Part shown: piece by piece, positions 1 to 13,300 of the stretch
How positions within the stretch are numbered: position 1 is the stretch's first letter
Layout of the letters: each line of letters opens with the position of its first letter
Source of the DNA: Montifringilla adamsi
Lineage: Eukaryota > Chordata > Aves > Passeriformes > Passeridae
NCBI GenBank assembly: GCA_017590115.1
Contig: JAGGNK010006448.1
Coordinates: 310,001 to 374,000 of the forward strand
DNA length: 64,000 nucleotides
Direction of reading: 5' to 3'
Program-made: the position numbers and the translations under genes
Notes under the pieces: generated by a model
Databases searched by the model: none
Told to the model about the DNA's origin: nothing
What the model saw: the letters and a program-made list of their open reading frames with translations, nothing else

Positions 1-2902
1 TTTTGTTAGCAATATCTGAGATATTCTGGGATACTTTGTCTTGTTACTCCTTAACTACATGTATTCTCTTTCCACTTCTGAGTTTTCAACTTAGTCTTTT
101 AGATATTCATTCCTGCACATACCAGTTTCATGACAACCACATTATAAGCAAGTTTTCACTCTAATTTCAGTCATAACCCTCAGGTCCCTTAAAATGCATT
201 TACATTACATATTTTGTTTCTTCAGAACAATAGGTTGAAGCCTAATCCACTGTATAAACAGAGAATTAGAAATTCTTTAAGTCTTCTATGACCATTCACT
301 CTGGGTAGAGTGAATTCTATCTACAGTAGGCCTATATAATATGTAAACAAATCTATGGCCTTCCCATCAACTATTAATATTTTTATAGCATTTTCACTCA
401 GATGATTACAGCTGGCAAGATTCTCTCTTCCAAGAGGGGAGGAGGAAAATTTGCCTCCACTCTAAGCTGCACAGGATTTTACGAGGTAATACCATGACCT
501 GTCAGCCTCCTTCCCATGCTGGTCATCTTGCAAAGAGGTGTTTGACTATGGATAGTGAGATCAGTATATTTTCAAAGCCAAAAACCTAAAATAGAAGCTT
601 AGACACACTTTATATAGTTCATGGAAAGGATAATTTAGAACATTTACATGAAAAAAACTACTATTCTCCCCTAATTATATTGGAAGCCTAATTTTCTTAC
701 TGTGGCACTTAAATAATTTCTTTTGTAAAGACAAGCCAAATACCAATTTTTTCTAGCTTTTTGGGGTCTTGTTTTGTTTTGTTTTTTTTTAAATCACAGT
801 TTCACTGGATTTGATATCTAAATTCTAATTAGTCTAGCATTGGTTCCATATTTCCCTTCTCTCTCCTCTTCTACGTAGACTATTAAGTTCAGCACAGAAA
901 CTGAAAAAGTGGATACAGTGCTGCTTCATAAAACTGCTGAATTAATAAAGCAGAATCTGTTTTACATTTTTCACATCTTTGTCCTTTCAGTCTCTTTCTT
1001 CCTTTTCTATACGGATTTTGATTTCATCTTCCTGTTTGCCAGGTTTCACCTTTCCCATATTTCACTTTTGCCTTTCACCACCTTTCTGGTGTCTTATTGC
1101 TCTTTCATACTCCATTCTGTTTTATGGACTACTCAACAGGGATATTAGAATCACTATTACTTTAAATAATAGTTTTGGATCCCATAGTCTGCCCTTTATT
1201 TTTTTGTGCTTTAGTACCACTTATTTCAAACAATGTCATTAAAAGAGCTTTCAATCATTTTCAATTGGCAGCTTTGAAACTGCCTAACATATGACTTCCT
1301 ACACTATGGACTTTCACTACAAGGCCTGTCAACTTTTATTTCCTCATTTTTACATGCATCAGCTTCTGTACACATGCTTCTGTTGAAGATTATATGAATA
1401 CAGGAGAAAGTGAATTGTGTTATTTGGTTGTGCCCTTAGTTACAATGGAGTACATCTGACAATTTTTTTTGCTGAGTCAACAAAAAGCCATCCATGTAAA
1501 GGATGAGTGCTTCCATCCTGTATACAAAATCCAACTCAAACTGCTCTAGCACTATTACTACACGGATATAACATAACATAGTTTAAAAAACAAATAAAAA
1601 AAAAGATGTATTACTTCAGATTAACCTTCATTACAAAAGGCATTTAATGAAATAACTTTATGGGTTATTAGAAAAAATTAAAATTAGAAAAGCAATTAAA
1701 TTCTATCAATTAAACTTCTCAGGTAATAATGTGATTAGTACATAATTGCAGATAAAGAACACCTTTCTAATACCTCCCAAACAACTGCATTTAATCATCC
1801 CAATTTAGACTTCTTTTCTCATTTTACATGTTGTTTAGAAAAAGCCTGAATTACTTCAACATAAAAATTTAAAAATTATTTTATAGTAAAGGAAAAAAAC
1901 CCCTCAAATGGTCAAATGCCTAGTTTGTTTCTTTTTTCCTAGTATAGAAAGTATACCAGTTTTTCTCCAGTCATAATCTCAACATTCCTCAACGTAAACT
2001 ACAATAGTATTTTTTAAACCTGTTGACCAAAATCATCTGCAAAATTATAGTCCAGAATTAATTTTTTTAACTGATCACCAAGGGTTTTCAATCATAGATT
2101 CATCTCTTTTGTCACTGAGACAAATATTTTCTCTGTTTAGCATACCCTAATATTGTATTACTACTTTCCTGTAGTTATGGCTGAAGCCATTGCATGTTTA
2201 CCACCCTGGGAAACAGCACTGATTCTGTAAAATTCTTGAGCACTGGCAGAAAAGACATGATGTATTTTTGCATGTAATTAGTGTATTTTCTCATGTATTT
2301 TCTAATTTACAATTACATTTAAACTTAGGAAACACTTTTAAATCAGTGAGATATTCAGTGCCATGATGCCATCTGATATAGATTCCCATTGCTATTTTCT
2401 ATTTTAAGACTTGTTTAACAGCAACAGTACATACGCATATTGCAAGTGTCCAATGACACGAGTGAAGGGCAGGAAAGCATGGTCATTTTGTGAGATATTG
2501 CAATAGTACAACAAAGGACTTGCTGATTGCAGTTCAGGGGAATGGACAGGATAACATCGTGTGTTGCATGAGTCAACACTGGCAGGCAGCCAGAATAACC
2601 ACAAAACCACTGCTGAAATGTAAAGAGTAAATTTGTTTCCTATTTATTACCTTCCTAACCAAAGGATGCCAAAGCAACACCCAGGCAGAGACACACAGGC
2701 AGGAATGCAACCCCAGCAGGTGGCTGGGCTGCTGCTTGCACCCATTTATGAAGCATCCATGCATGCATAGTTTACCAATGTGCTGGGATCTCCTCTGGGC
2801 TTTTTATGACCTCTGTCCCAAAACAGGGAGCTCAAACATGTCCATAAGCCTCTCCAAACACCTATGTTATCTCTACACAGAAATTTTACTTCTCAAAACA
2901 GA

Positions 2903-2960
2903 GATAGCAGATAGATAGGTAGATAGATAGGTAGATAGATAGATAGATAGATGATAGATA
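2903..2960. repeat. (GATA)n microsatellite
   Basis: Imperfect tetranucleotide array of GATA units with occasional GGTA interruptions. It gives a meaningless Ile-Tyr-Leu-Ser type frame on the minus strand. Likely length-polymorphic. Confidence 0.9.
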
Positions 2961-3124
2961 GAGCAGCAGGCATAACATATATATGGTGTTCCCACAGTGT
3001 CATTCTCCAAGCCTTGGCATTCCAGCCAGCAAGGACACTTGAGCAAATCTGCCATACATCCTCCTTGCCATTCTCCCACTTTTAACACTTTTATCCCCAC
3101 ATGTGTCTGTGAGAGTCTGAGATG

Positions 3125-3431
3125 TTAATGGCTAATGGGTCAAACATTTTCCCACTTGTGAGGTGGTAGGGTGCTTTGCTAGACCAAGGTTTGCACCCCA
3201 CAAGGTGCACCCTCCCAAGGGGGAGGAGGTGAATTTTTGGGTGGGTGATGGTGAAGCCTCTGCTCGACATAAATCAGAGGGGTGACCACCCACCACTGGA
3301 TGCCAATAAGATGCAAACCTTGTGGAGGCAGGATAGTTCTTTTTATCATGTTGCAAAGCCCAGTTATTGTTACTGGTCAGAATGCTACCAGAGCTTAAAA
3401 GTACTGAGTTTTCCATTAAAAGTTACATAAC
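3125..3431 (+). mobile_element. Possible LTR or retroelement 3' end preceding a poly(A)
   Basis: A GC-richer block in an AT-rich intron, running straight into a poly(A) tract at 3432. The last bases, TTTTCCATTAAAAG, and the segment CCCAGTTATTGTTACT resemble the tails of songbird endogenous-retrovirus LTRs as I remember them. I found no target-site duplication and no clear left edge, so this may equally be another retroposed sequence. Confidence 0.4.
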
Positions 3432-3455
3432 AAAAAAAAAAAAAAAAAAAAAAAA

Positions 3456-3544
<89 letters not shown>
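3432..3544 (+). repeat. Long poly(A) tract with an 88-base pure run
   Basis: 24 A, one C, then 88 consecutive A (3457-3544). It ends 34 bases from the donor of the KLHL1 exon at 3579-3803, so the pre-mRNA has a long U run just inside the intron. It may be the tail of a retroposed element immediately to its left. Its exact length is unreliable in any assembly. Confidence 0.9.
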
Positions 3545-3546
<2 letters not shown>

Positions 3547-3578
3547 ACCACGCATGTTTAAAAATACTTTTTTCTTAC

Positions 3579-3803
3579 CTAAGCCATGTCTATGTGTTGA
3601 CATAGGTGGTAACACAGTCCAAGCCTTGGTCTTTGGATTGTAACATTCAACAGTGTTTAATGTCTTTAAACCATCCCGGCCTCCAATGACAAACAGCTTG
3701 TCATCAATGACAGCAACACCAAACTGAAGCCTCCTGCCATTCATTACTCCAGCCTGAATCCATATGTTTGTTCTGAGATCATACTTTTCAATAGTTGTAG
3801 CTC
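3579..3803 (-). CDS. KLHL1: KLHL1 internal exon, Kelch repeats 1-2
   Basis: Internal coding exon, 225 bp, phase 1 at both ends. The acceptor is TGTCTTATCAG and the donor is GTAAGA. The two leading bases complete the glycine begun in the exon at 15953, then Ala-Thr-Thr-Ile-Glu-Lys-Tyr follows. The peptide runs through [47 protein letters not shown] and THRHGLG. The signature of a Kelch blade is clear: a double glycine after a hydrophobic strand, then spaced Tyr and Trp. The propeller is the ligand-binding half of KLHL1, and in this family it binds actin or the substrate. [11 protein letters not shown] favours KLHL1 over KLHL4 and KLHL5. The reading frame of the exon runs straight on past the donor into an intronic poly(T) tract, which is not coding. 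The remaining Kelch exons would be to the left of this window. Confidence 0.96.
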
Positions 3804-6800
3804 CTGATAAGACATAAAAGCAGAACTACAAATATCAAAATTATAGATACATTTAAATTAATGCTTAAGAGAATAACCTAATAATTCATCTGAAATTATT
3901 TTAACACTTTATTTTAACACACACATAACAGTGCTTCACTTTCAAAATTTAAATATCCTACAAATTCTACCAAAAATATCAACATAATTATGAAGCTTTA
4001 CTCTTTGGAACTAACCCTTTAGATGATAATAAAATGTTGTAATTCCATGGAAAATAATTCTGTTAAGATTCATTCATTATGTGGCACCAGCAAGCAATGA
4101 ACCAAGTTCAAACAAACATCATGAAAGCAATAGTTTTGTTAACTGGACTAAAAAAGACATAATTTAAATTCATTTTGTATATAAGTGTAGCAGAGGAGCA
4201 ATAATGTACACTACAACTGAATGCATTAAATTCCCTTCCAGTTTTATTAAGACACAAGACATATGAACCAAATTTTGCATTCAATTTAGAGAGACATCTT
4301 TTTGATCCTAGTTTAAAATAAACAGCTGTAAATTCATTAATACTTGGGTTTGAAAGAACAAAATATACAGTTTATTTGATACAGTTTCTTGGAGGTGGTG
4401 CAGGGCATATTATGATGCATATTCATAAAGTTGTAATGTTTTATATGTTGGATCTATTTGTGTTAAAAGCTAGACCTGTAGCGCATGAATTCTGTAAAGC
4501 TGTTTACTTCAATGGTAAAAAGTACAGTTTAAAAGTTTTCCCCTTCTGATTTCAGAAAATTGTATTTGCATAACAGTCTGAATTATGTTCAGCTACAAAT
4601 TTTCTAATATTGGCTAACTCTGAGTTGCCACAATATTTTATTATATTATAAACTGTGAACCTAATTCAGGAGTTTCTGGACTGCTTAGATTCTGTTTATC
4701 TAATAAAGTGCCTTGCTAATTTCTAATGATAATGAGGATGAGGATGATAGAATAATAGAATACTAACAATAAAAATGAGAATGAGAATAAGGACAAAAAT
4801 CACCAACACAAAGGGAAATAGTGTCAGTCCTATAAAATAATTTTTATCAAGAATATGAATATAATACTAGACTGCAATTCAGACAAGAAAAGACCTCTTA
4901 AATAACAGTAATTATTTTGACTCTCCTCTCTACTATAACTAGTGGATGGCAGTCAACAGAGCCAACTCCTAACTGAAGCAACTTCCAAACTGTACAAATG
5001 CAAAGAAATGAGCTCTGTTGGTTAATACTGCCAGCCCCAGTCTGTACTGGGCTGTGAAAGGATGTCTTAGCAATGTCAGAAATCTGTAGACAAGGAGTTT
5101 TGTCTAATCCCCATGAACAAACCAGAGTAATTCTGATTACATGTTTCAGAAAATCAGAAAATCCAATTTCCCAAGAACAAGAGGATGGTAGGAAGCAATT
5201 GGGAAGTGACTGGTATATATATTTATGGAAATTGGAGATACAGGTTTAATGTGAAGATATGAATAAAATAAATAAAGGAAAAAATCATTATTCATTTTGA
5301 GCCAAAGCATATCTGCTGATTATGCAGAGATAGACATATTTTCCAAAAAAAAAAAAAAACAGATGGAATATCACAGAATAAATAACACACACATAGATCC
5401 AAATAAAAATATGAATTATATTAAAAAGGACATGAAATTATATTTTACAATTTATTCTATTATTTTTTCCTTCACTGATGTAGCACTAGAGATTTTTGAG
5501 TGGTCTAATAAAGAGGAAATAAATTACTTACCAGATTGTCTTTAAGATACTAGGTATGAAACTGTAAAGATGAAAGAAAAGCAAATACACATAATATTGA
5601 AGATTTTACAATAAAAGTGCTACACACCTAGACAATTCCTCTAGGCGCACACAGACTCCTATTTCTCAGATGGACAGAGCTCTAGAACTGACTAATTTCA
5701 AGATGTAGCACTGAAGAGAGTATATGAAGAAGACATAGTGAGGTGAAATAGAATTAATTTAATAGCTATTTGCATGATAAAGAAAAGTGTGTAGTAAATT
5801 AAAAAACTATTCCATGACTGTGGCAGCACAAATAATTTCTGGTAAGAACATAATAATATTTCTTGATGTTCTGGGTACATTTAAACTTTTTTTTTTTTCT
5901 TTCCTAACTTAAATTCTACTTAGGATCCAGCTGGGCATTGGATGAAATTAGTTCTGTGTATTGTGCATATGGGAATTATAAACCCTGATTAATCAAAGTC
6001 TATGAAGTAATGAGAAACCTACAGAGAAAGAAACCTTCAGAAATGAAATGCCATAGATGATCAGGTTAATTTTGCATTAATGTCCAACTGCTGCTGACAA
6101 TTCCTCTGTGCATGCAGCAGGGATGAAGATGATCCTACCACTCCATGTTTCTGATGAAACATTAAGGTACTAGCTCTCACAATTTCACCTTTATCAACAG
6201 AGCAGTACACCATTGCATTAAATACAAAATTGTATTTCTTTGTTTTTGTTGCCATTTTTAATCACATGAATTTGTGAAACTGTTTTGGTGAAATCCTTCA
6301 AATGATCACCTAATTATCTGCTCTTAAACTTTGTCTATTTCTAAAATTAAGCATATTTCAGTTCCTTGCTAATGACTTATAAATCAAGATTTTTGTAGAA
6401 ACCTGATTGACATTCTCACTTTTTTTGCATTGTTGATGACTAAAGACTAATGACACAGCAAGGTCATTGAATGAAAGATAATATTTGAATAGCAATATTA
6501 TTTGCCACCCAGTATTTTAAGTCAAACAGAAATACCTAGAAACTGAAGCTGACATTGGCTACATGAAGTAATGAAGATTGTCTGAGAGTATGAATGCAAT
6601 GTATTTATTTTAGCTAGGTATAAATGCAGGACTTTTCGTATAAACAAAGTGAAAATTGCTTCAGAAGCAGATGAAAATCCCAAACATATCCCCCTTGTCC
6701 AACTATTTTTGTATTTGGTGTAAACATTTCCACCCAAAATACCTCTTTTTTCCCCTTATTGGTAGAATGCTTCAGTATTTAAACCCATGGAGAAGGCTAG

Positions 6801-7185
6801 GAGTTCTACATTTATCATCAAAAAATTTCTACATTTTTTTCCCCTGTAAGACTTTCTGCTGATTTTGCTATTACTAAAGCTGTTGCTGACATGTACTCTT
6901 ATCATTTTGTTCAAGATTTAGAGATGCTGCTGTGAGTAGGCGCAAAATGATGACCTTGATCTAGTGATCTGCAACATTACATTTTGAACTGAAAAGATGG
7001 TGACTCAAGTGGAACGAACATGACCTAAGGAGGTTACTGATGCAGATACCAAGGAGATTATTTTGGTAAAGAAACAGCTATACAGAAAATGGTAGCAGAG
7101 GGTAGCAGTTCATTACTCTATAATAAGACTACTACGAATTTCTTTAAGCACTCCAAAAATGTATAACACATACGCAAAAAGAATA

Positions 7186-7189
<4 letters not shown>

Positions 7190-7218
<29 letters not shown>
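7190..7218. repeat. Poly(T) run, 29 bases
   Basis: Uninterrupted T run in the intron. No element edge is recognisable beside it. Confidence 0.9.
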
Positions 7219-7505
7219 GTGAAAACATGTATTTAAATATCAGAAGGATTTTCCATATAGTGATATGAAATAAAAATCAGAGAACCTCTGGGAATTTTTA
7301 ATTATACTATATGAGCAGAATTCTCTAAAACCAATAAAAGTTTTCCCCACAAATCTGGATATTTCTGAGTGTATCAGAACTAACAGCTTTTCAACAGTGA
7401 TTTTAGGCAATGAGTGTATAGAAAAAGCTAAGATTTCTTACTACAGAAGCTCTCTAATTTATCCATCTGCCAGGCATGTTTCTTCTCTAACTCATACACA
7501 AAGGT

Positions 7506-7569
7506 GGGGTTTTGTGTGTTTTTTTTGGTTTTTGTTTTGGTTTTTTTGGTTTTTTTTTTGGGTTTTTTA
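7506..7569. repeat. T/G-rich low-complexity tract
   Basis: Blocks of T separated by G pairs, with no coding capacity. Similar A/C tracts occur elsewhere in the window, near 19036-19078 and 36064-36250. Confidence 0.85.
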
Positions 7570-7990
7570 AAGTGATAAGGTATCTGCACTGGAAATGTCA
7601 GACAAAAGATTAAGTTTCAGGGAAGTAATTAGGAGGAGCAGAGGGTTGTTCTTGGGATAACAATGCCCCTTACAAACCGATGATTCACAACCCTCTTGCG
7701 CTGTCTGCACAGTCTTATAGTTTGTACCAACAGGTGTGAATTCCAGGGCAACAGATTGACAAGGTAAGAAGTTTGTGGGATTATAAAGTTTATCTTTTGT
7801 GTGATAACTTTTGCTCTTCTCTCACATTTGAAGCCATGGAGGCTTCAGAATAAGTCATTTCAGGATCTTATTTTTGTTTCAAACTATAAATGAATCAGCA
7901 GTTTCAGAAGATAATTACAGTGAAAAAAAAAGCCAGAAGTTTAGTGTTATAAAATAAGTACTGAAAAAGTACCAGATGGTGTTAAAATAT

Positions 7991-7992
<2 letters not shown>

Positions 7993-8022
<30 letters not shown>
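7993..8022. repeat. Poly(T) run, 30 bases
   Basis: Uninterrupted T run in the KLHL1 intron. On the transcribed minus strand it is poly(A). Confidence 0.9.
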
Positions 8023-8290
8023 CTATTCTGAAATGCTCTGCTAAATCAAAGTACTTAAACTGCTAATTAGCCCATGAGACTGAATGTTTTGGAACATATT
8101 GAAAATCATAAGAGTGAAAAGAAGGAAGTAATCATGCTAATACTTATAAGAACTGGACGAGAAGAGAATTTTAGTGTGATTTATACATTTAATTATCTCA
8201 TTAGTGATTAGCCAGTGCATTTCATATTCCTCTGGTGAAGTAATTAGCCAGGCTCTACTCTTACTCCACAATTACATTAACATGTTGCAG

Positions 8291-8465
8291 TCACAGAACA
8301 GTTGAGACTGGAAGGGACCTCTGGAGGTCATCTCTTCTCTGGGCTGAGCAGTCCCAAATCTCTCAGCCTTTCTTCATGGGAGAGAGGCTCCAGTCCTTTC
8401 ATCACCTGTCTGGGATGCTCTTAAAGGACTGACCAGTATTTCCAGTGAGATCTGACCAGAGTGAG
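8291..8465 (-). mobile_element. CR1 LINE fragment, antisense to plus
   Basis: Reads on the plus strand as the reverse complement of a CR1 3' region: the segments GGAAGGGACCTCTGGAGGTC, GGGCTGAGCAGTCCCAAATC and TCTCAGCCTTTCTTCATGG are the usual CR1 wording. It is truncated and has lost the central part. It may be one insertion together with 9008-9150, which has the same orientation and a more 5' CR1 segment. Confidence 0.85.
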
Positions 8466-9007
8466 GAAGATGTAAGCAATTTGATGACTGAAAAGAGAAG
8501 GGATAGACTCGGTTTAAACCTCAAATAGTGGTATTTTGCCCATCTTTTTTTTTCTGATAACTAGCTAGAAAAAGACTGTTTCCTTATTCTTGACGTAACC
8601 CCAATTCTCAAAGAGATACAGAGCATTGTCTTAGTAGTGAGGCATGTAAAGTGACCTCTCATGATACCACCTGCCAGGGGGAAATCCTCTGGGAAAATCT
8701 CTCACCTCTGCAGTAAGTATGGAGGCAAATCTTTCTTGGTGCCTTAAAGAGAAACCAAAAGCAAATGAAAGCAGGGGGAAAAAATCCCCTCACATCTTCC
8801 TCTTACATAGCAGCACGTGCTTTAAAATTCCCATGTCAGGGCTCCCAGGAAGCAGACAGTGAATGCAGAGGATGACTGCTCTGTACAGCTTCCTCTACTC
8901 CCTAGATGTGTTACCAGTGACTAAATCTGCATGAGCAATTTTGCTGTTCCCAAATATCTGAACAATTGTTAGGCAGATGACTGGGGCAAATGGCAAATGA
9001 TCCCAGG

Positions 9008-9150
9008 CACATTTCTGACAAGCTGCTGTCCAGCTGGGTGGCCCTCAAATTACACTGGTTCCAGGGGTCGTTCTTATCAGGAACAGACACGGGACTTTGT
9101 GCTTCCCCATATTGAACTTCATGATGTTACTTCCTGCTGTTTCATTAATT
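9008..9150 (-). mobile_element. CR1 LINE fragment (ORF2 RT end), minus strand
   Basis: The reverse complement matches CR1 ORF2 near the reverse-transcriptase C-terminus. The plus strand shows AAGCTGCTGTCCAGCTGGGT and CATATTGAACTTCATGATG, corresponding to the 'LMKFN...' and leader parts of CR1 copies. Heavily mutated. Confidence 0.75.
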
Positions 9151-9955
9151 ATAGTTTCTCTCTCCAGAATGTTTTGTTGCTAGCTAAATAGAAGATATAT
9201 ATATTTCTTGAAACAGTTCATTTTCTTTTCTGTTTATTATTGTGTGAATCAAACTAAAAATCGGACTCTCTTTTAGTTTATCAAGCATATATTCAATAAT
9301 GAACTCTGGGGCTATATTAAAAAGTATGAATTTCTGTAAAAGATAACTAATTCTCCCAAAATCCATTGTCTGGTTTTCTGTTTTAAAAAGTAGTGGATTC
9401 CCCCCGCCCAGAGCTGAATTACATCTTTTCTGTTTAAGGAACATATAAGGAAAAGTAAGTTTCAATGCATATTTGCAATACAGGCACTGAAAATGTTACT
9501 TATTCATTCTACAGAGCCTGCCTGCCACTTACTCTGGTATTCTCATTTTCTCATGAAAATCGACCATGATGACATACTATGCTATCTTGATTTCTCCAAC
9601 AAGAGTATACTTCTCTGTGTTGTTTTTTTCTGTTTATATATTCCATTATCATTTTCCTGTTGAGTCTTCCAGAAAGCATGAAAAAGGAAAACAGGTCATT
9701 GGCACAATGTTGACCTAAAGCTAATGGAATGTTACTTATTTATTAGTGCATTTTAGATTTAAGGTAAATTGTTTTCCGTTTCCAATGTCGTCCATATCTA
9801 GCTAGACAATGTTTGGGAAAACACTGGATTATGCCAACACACATTTTTATGTTTAAATAAAACCCTTTAAATGGGTCAACTTTTTTTTTTTTTTTAATTA
9901 ATTCCAGAAAGTATAAGAAAGAATAGCAAAACATTTTACATGGAACTGAGCAAAC

Positions 9956-10375
9956 ACAAAATCATAGACTCATTTTGGTTGGAAAAGATTGCCAACCCTT
10001 ATCCCAGCACTGCTGAGTCAACTACAAAACCTTGCCCCTCTGTGCTGCATCTACATATCTTTCAAATACTTCCAGGGATGGAGACCCAACCATTTCCCTG
10101 GGCAGTCTGTTCCAATGCTTGACAACTCTTTCACTGGAAAAATTTTTCCTAATATCCAGTCAAAGCCTCCACTGGTAAAATTTGGCGTAAATTTCTCACA
10201 TTGTATTGCTTGTTACTAGGGAAAAGACACCCTAGACTCCCACCTTGCACAAACTCCTTTCAGGTAGTGGTACAGAGTGATATGTCTCTCCAGAGCCTCG
10301 TTTTCTGCAGCCCAAACAACCCCAGTACCCTTCACTGCTCCTTCACATCCATCTCAGTAAAATTACTCACTTCTG
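9956..10375 (-). mobile_element. CR1 LINE 3' end, minus strand
   Basis: Begins on the plus strand with AAAATCATAGACTCATTTTGG, the inverted CR1 3' terminus, followed by TTGGAAAAGATTGCCAACCC and later by TTCCCTGGGCAGTCTGTTCC and TTTCACTGGAAAAATTTTTC. These are standard positions of the CR1 3' UTR and ORF2 end. Several short frames overlapping it are not genes. Confidence 0.92.
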
Positions 10376-13300
10376 ATACTTGAAAACACTGCAGTTGTTT
10401 GACTGACATAGAACTGCTACTTAAATAGAGCAGGCAAGATATCAGAGAAAAACTGAAGGTGTCTAAATAAAAAGTGGTATACTGGCAGCTGCTTGGGATG
10501 TCAGAGTCACAATTTATTTTGGCTTATTGTCCTTCTGAGGTATTTTAAGGCTATGAATACATTCTTTAAGATAACAAATGTCCTCATGGAAAACACAGGT
10601 GAAAACAAATTAGCACCAAAGGCAGAAGAAACTCATACAGAGGAGTGGTAATGACATATGTGTGATGTTATCAATAAAAAGAGTAGGATTGCAAGAAGGA
10701 CCATCAAGTTCTCACTTCTCAGTTCTTTTGTGAACATCTATTTATGCAATGGGTAACAACAGCATGTTTGTTTATGTTCCTGCTTGATAGGGGCTGCCCC
10801 TGGAGTCAGACCAGAGCTGATATATGCACATACATAAGTACACTTACAAAGCATGCATATTTATATAAAACTTTTCAAAAAGCACATCAGGGAGAAATAT
10901 TGAGTAATAAACACTTGGGTCTTTTCTGCCTTTTAAAAGAAAATATCTTCATAAGTAGATTTTGCTGTTTGTGTATTATACAAACACAGGACTTTAAGCA
11001 CCCACATTCTGAAAATTAAACACAGTTACAGTACATTGTATATTTAGAATGAAAATGCAGGTAAGATGAAAATAAGATGTTTATTCAAGATAGTTTTGTG
11101 CATCAAATGGATAGATAATGGATGCTGTCAAATGTTTTATGTATGTGAAGACAAAGTGGTTTGTAGCAATTTTTACAACTTGCCAAGTGCCATATAAAAA
11201 TCTTGATAGATGTAACTTTCTTATTTTTTATTTTTTTTATTATTTTTCTTTTTTATTTTTTAACAAATTCCCACTAAACTGAAGAGGAAGAAGGCAGATT
11301 CCAGTCACAGACAACTCAGACATATCTCAAGAAGCTGGAAGAACTACCTAAGAGGAGAAACATGATCTTTCCCTATTTTTGCCCCTTTTTTAGAGTATCT
11401 ACAATAGCTTTTTGAATATTTCTTTCAGCATTTAAAAAATATGCCTATATGAGAATGAAAAAATATAAATTTAAAATAAAGTTTAAATGAAATCTGCTTT
11501 GAGAAATGTTCTTGCTAGAAACAAAATGAAGCAAAACAAAAAGCAAAATCAAAACTAAAAATGTCCAGAAAAACAAGGACATCTCCAAAATTCACCAGAA
11601 CAAGAGTAACTTCATGTAGCTAGATGGCATTCCTGTGAAATATTTATATATACAAATATGTAATAAACCATATTTGATAAAACGTAATTGTGAAACAAAG
11701 AGGATTATTGCAATGATTTAAAATACAGTAAAGAAAAATAAAAATATGCGACATGGGTATAAAGAAGAATGATTGGAGGCCTCAATTTCATATTTCAAAA
11801 GGTTAATTTTTTAAATATATCTGTGGCAATAGAAGAGATCTTTCTACAAGGTATCTATACAACAATAAAAGAACTTTTATTGCTCGATACAGCTTAATGT
11901 GATCATTACCTGTTTACCACCAGGGTACTTTTGGCAGCAGGTTTTATGTCTAGTCATAAGATTAATGAAAAATACATATATAATATCAGTGCTTCAGTAA
12001 ATTGACTATTCCATCACTTTTTAAAATGACCTACCACATTTTTTATGGAAGAGTTTCCTGCTCATGCAACTTTTCATTATTTTTCCCTTGTATTTACTTT
12101 TAGACTGGGATTCAATAAACAAATAACCAATCTAGGGCTTTGAGGAACTAGTCTAGAGCTATTCCAAAAATAATATATACCAGTGGTTTTGGATCATGGT
12201 TACTGTAATACCTTCGTTTTCTTTTTCTGCAAATTCTCCTTTTCCCTTATTATTCTAACTGCTACCTAGAGTGAGACAGGCTAAAACACCTCAAGAGAAA
12301 TTAATGAGCATTCTGATATAATTGCAGCACTGCTTGATTACTGATCCCAATCTCCACTTGCTGCATATTTTCCTGCTCATAATCTATAGCACCATCTAAC
12401 ATAGACCACATACATCATGTTCTACCACTTGGCTTCTGCTCTATATTTGGGTTTCTAGGATGGCTGCAGGAAGTCAGAGCTTAATCATTCCTAAAAAATT
12501 CCTGTATGTCCACTTCTTCAATTACTCATTTATTTCAATCATCCTCCTCTATTTGTGGACTTCTGTATACTATTACATGATTAAATATTGCTAATCCAAA
12601 TTTGAGAACTCAGTGTGATTATATTAATGGGTAAAGTGAATGGAACATTGTCAGCAGCACATACCTGCAATCTATTAATGCATCCCATTCCATGAATGCA
12701 GACATACTGAGAAAATGTGTTTCTTATATGTGCCTTTAAAATTAAATTAATAAATAAGCAAAGGTGCGTGGAAAAAGAGATTTAAATTATTTTAGTTTGT
12801 CTAGGGAATTAAAATTACAAATTCATCTAAGTTTGATAATTCCTCTCTATCCATTTAGTACTAAGCTGCATTAATTTCTCACATCAGGCAAAATTTCAGT
12901 TGCTGTTTGCTGGAGTTTAATTATCACTTCATTTTTATGGAAAGGAAGATAATTATAGAAGACACTTCAAAACAAACTTAGCATGCTAGGCTACTTTTTA
13001 TGTGATGAGCCATATAACCTTCAAATGCTTTCATAATATTTGCACTTAGCCACTGTTTTATATGCTAGTTAATAAATTGCTAATTTGTCTAACTCATCCA
13101 ATTATTTGCAATGGTTTCACATTTAGTAGCAAACATCAGGAAGCATTAAAAATACATCTTTGTGAATTTCAACCATCTATATCAGTATTTCAGTGAAGAA
13201 AGTTATGGGGAAAAAAACCAAATTACTAATTCTTTAGGAGAAATAATACAGTAAGTATCAGCATCATCTCCCAGCCCAGGATCGCTTTATCAACTCAGTG

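Larger units (their letters stand above)
1..3578 (-). other. KLHL1: KLHL1 intron downstream of the Kelch 1-2 exon (partial)
   Basis: Intron following the exon at 3579-3803; its 3' end is outside the window. The first 2.4 kb (plus-strand positions 1-2400) are AT-rich and I see no coding or repeat signal there. A slightly GC-richer stretch runs from about 2410 to 3431. It holds a GATA microsatellite, an LTR-like segment and a very long poly(A) that abuts the exon's donor. The next Kelch exon was searched for by its expected peptide and not found. Short open frames here have no recognisable product. Confidence 0.85.

Noticed and set aside
2903..2960. CRISPR-like or regulatory tandem array
   Set aside because: Simple GATA microsatellite in an animal intron with no spacers.
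3385..3744. A 119-codon minus-strand frame
   Set aside because: It is the KLHL1 Kelch exon read through its donor into the intronic poly(T) tract. Only the part 3579-3744 is coding.
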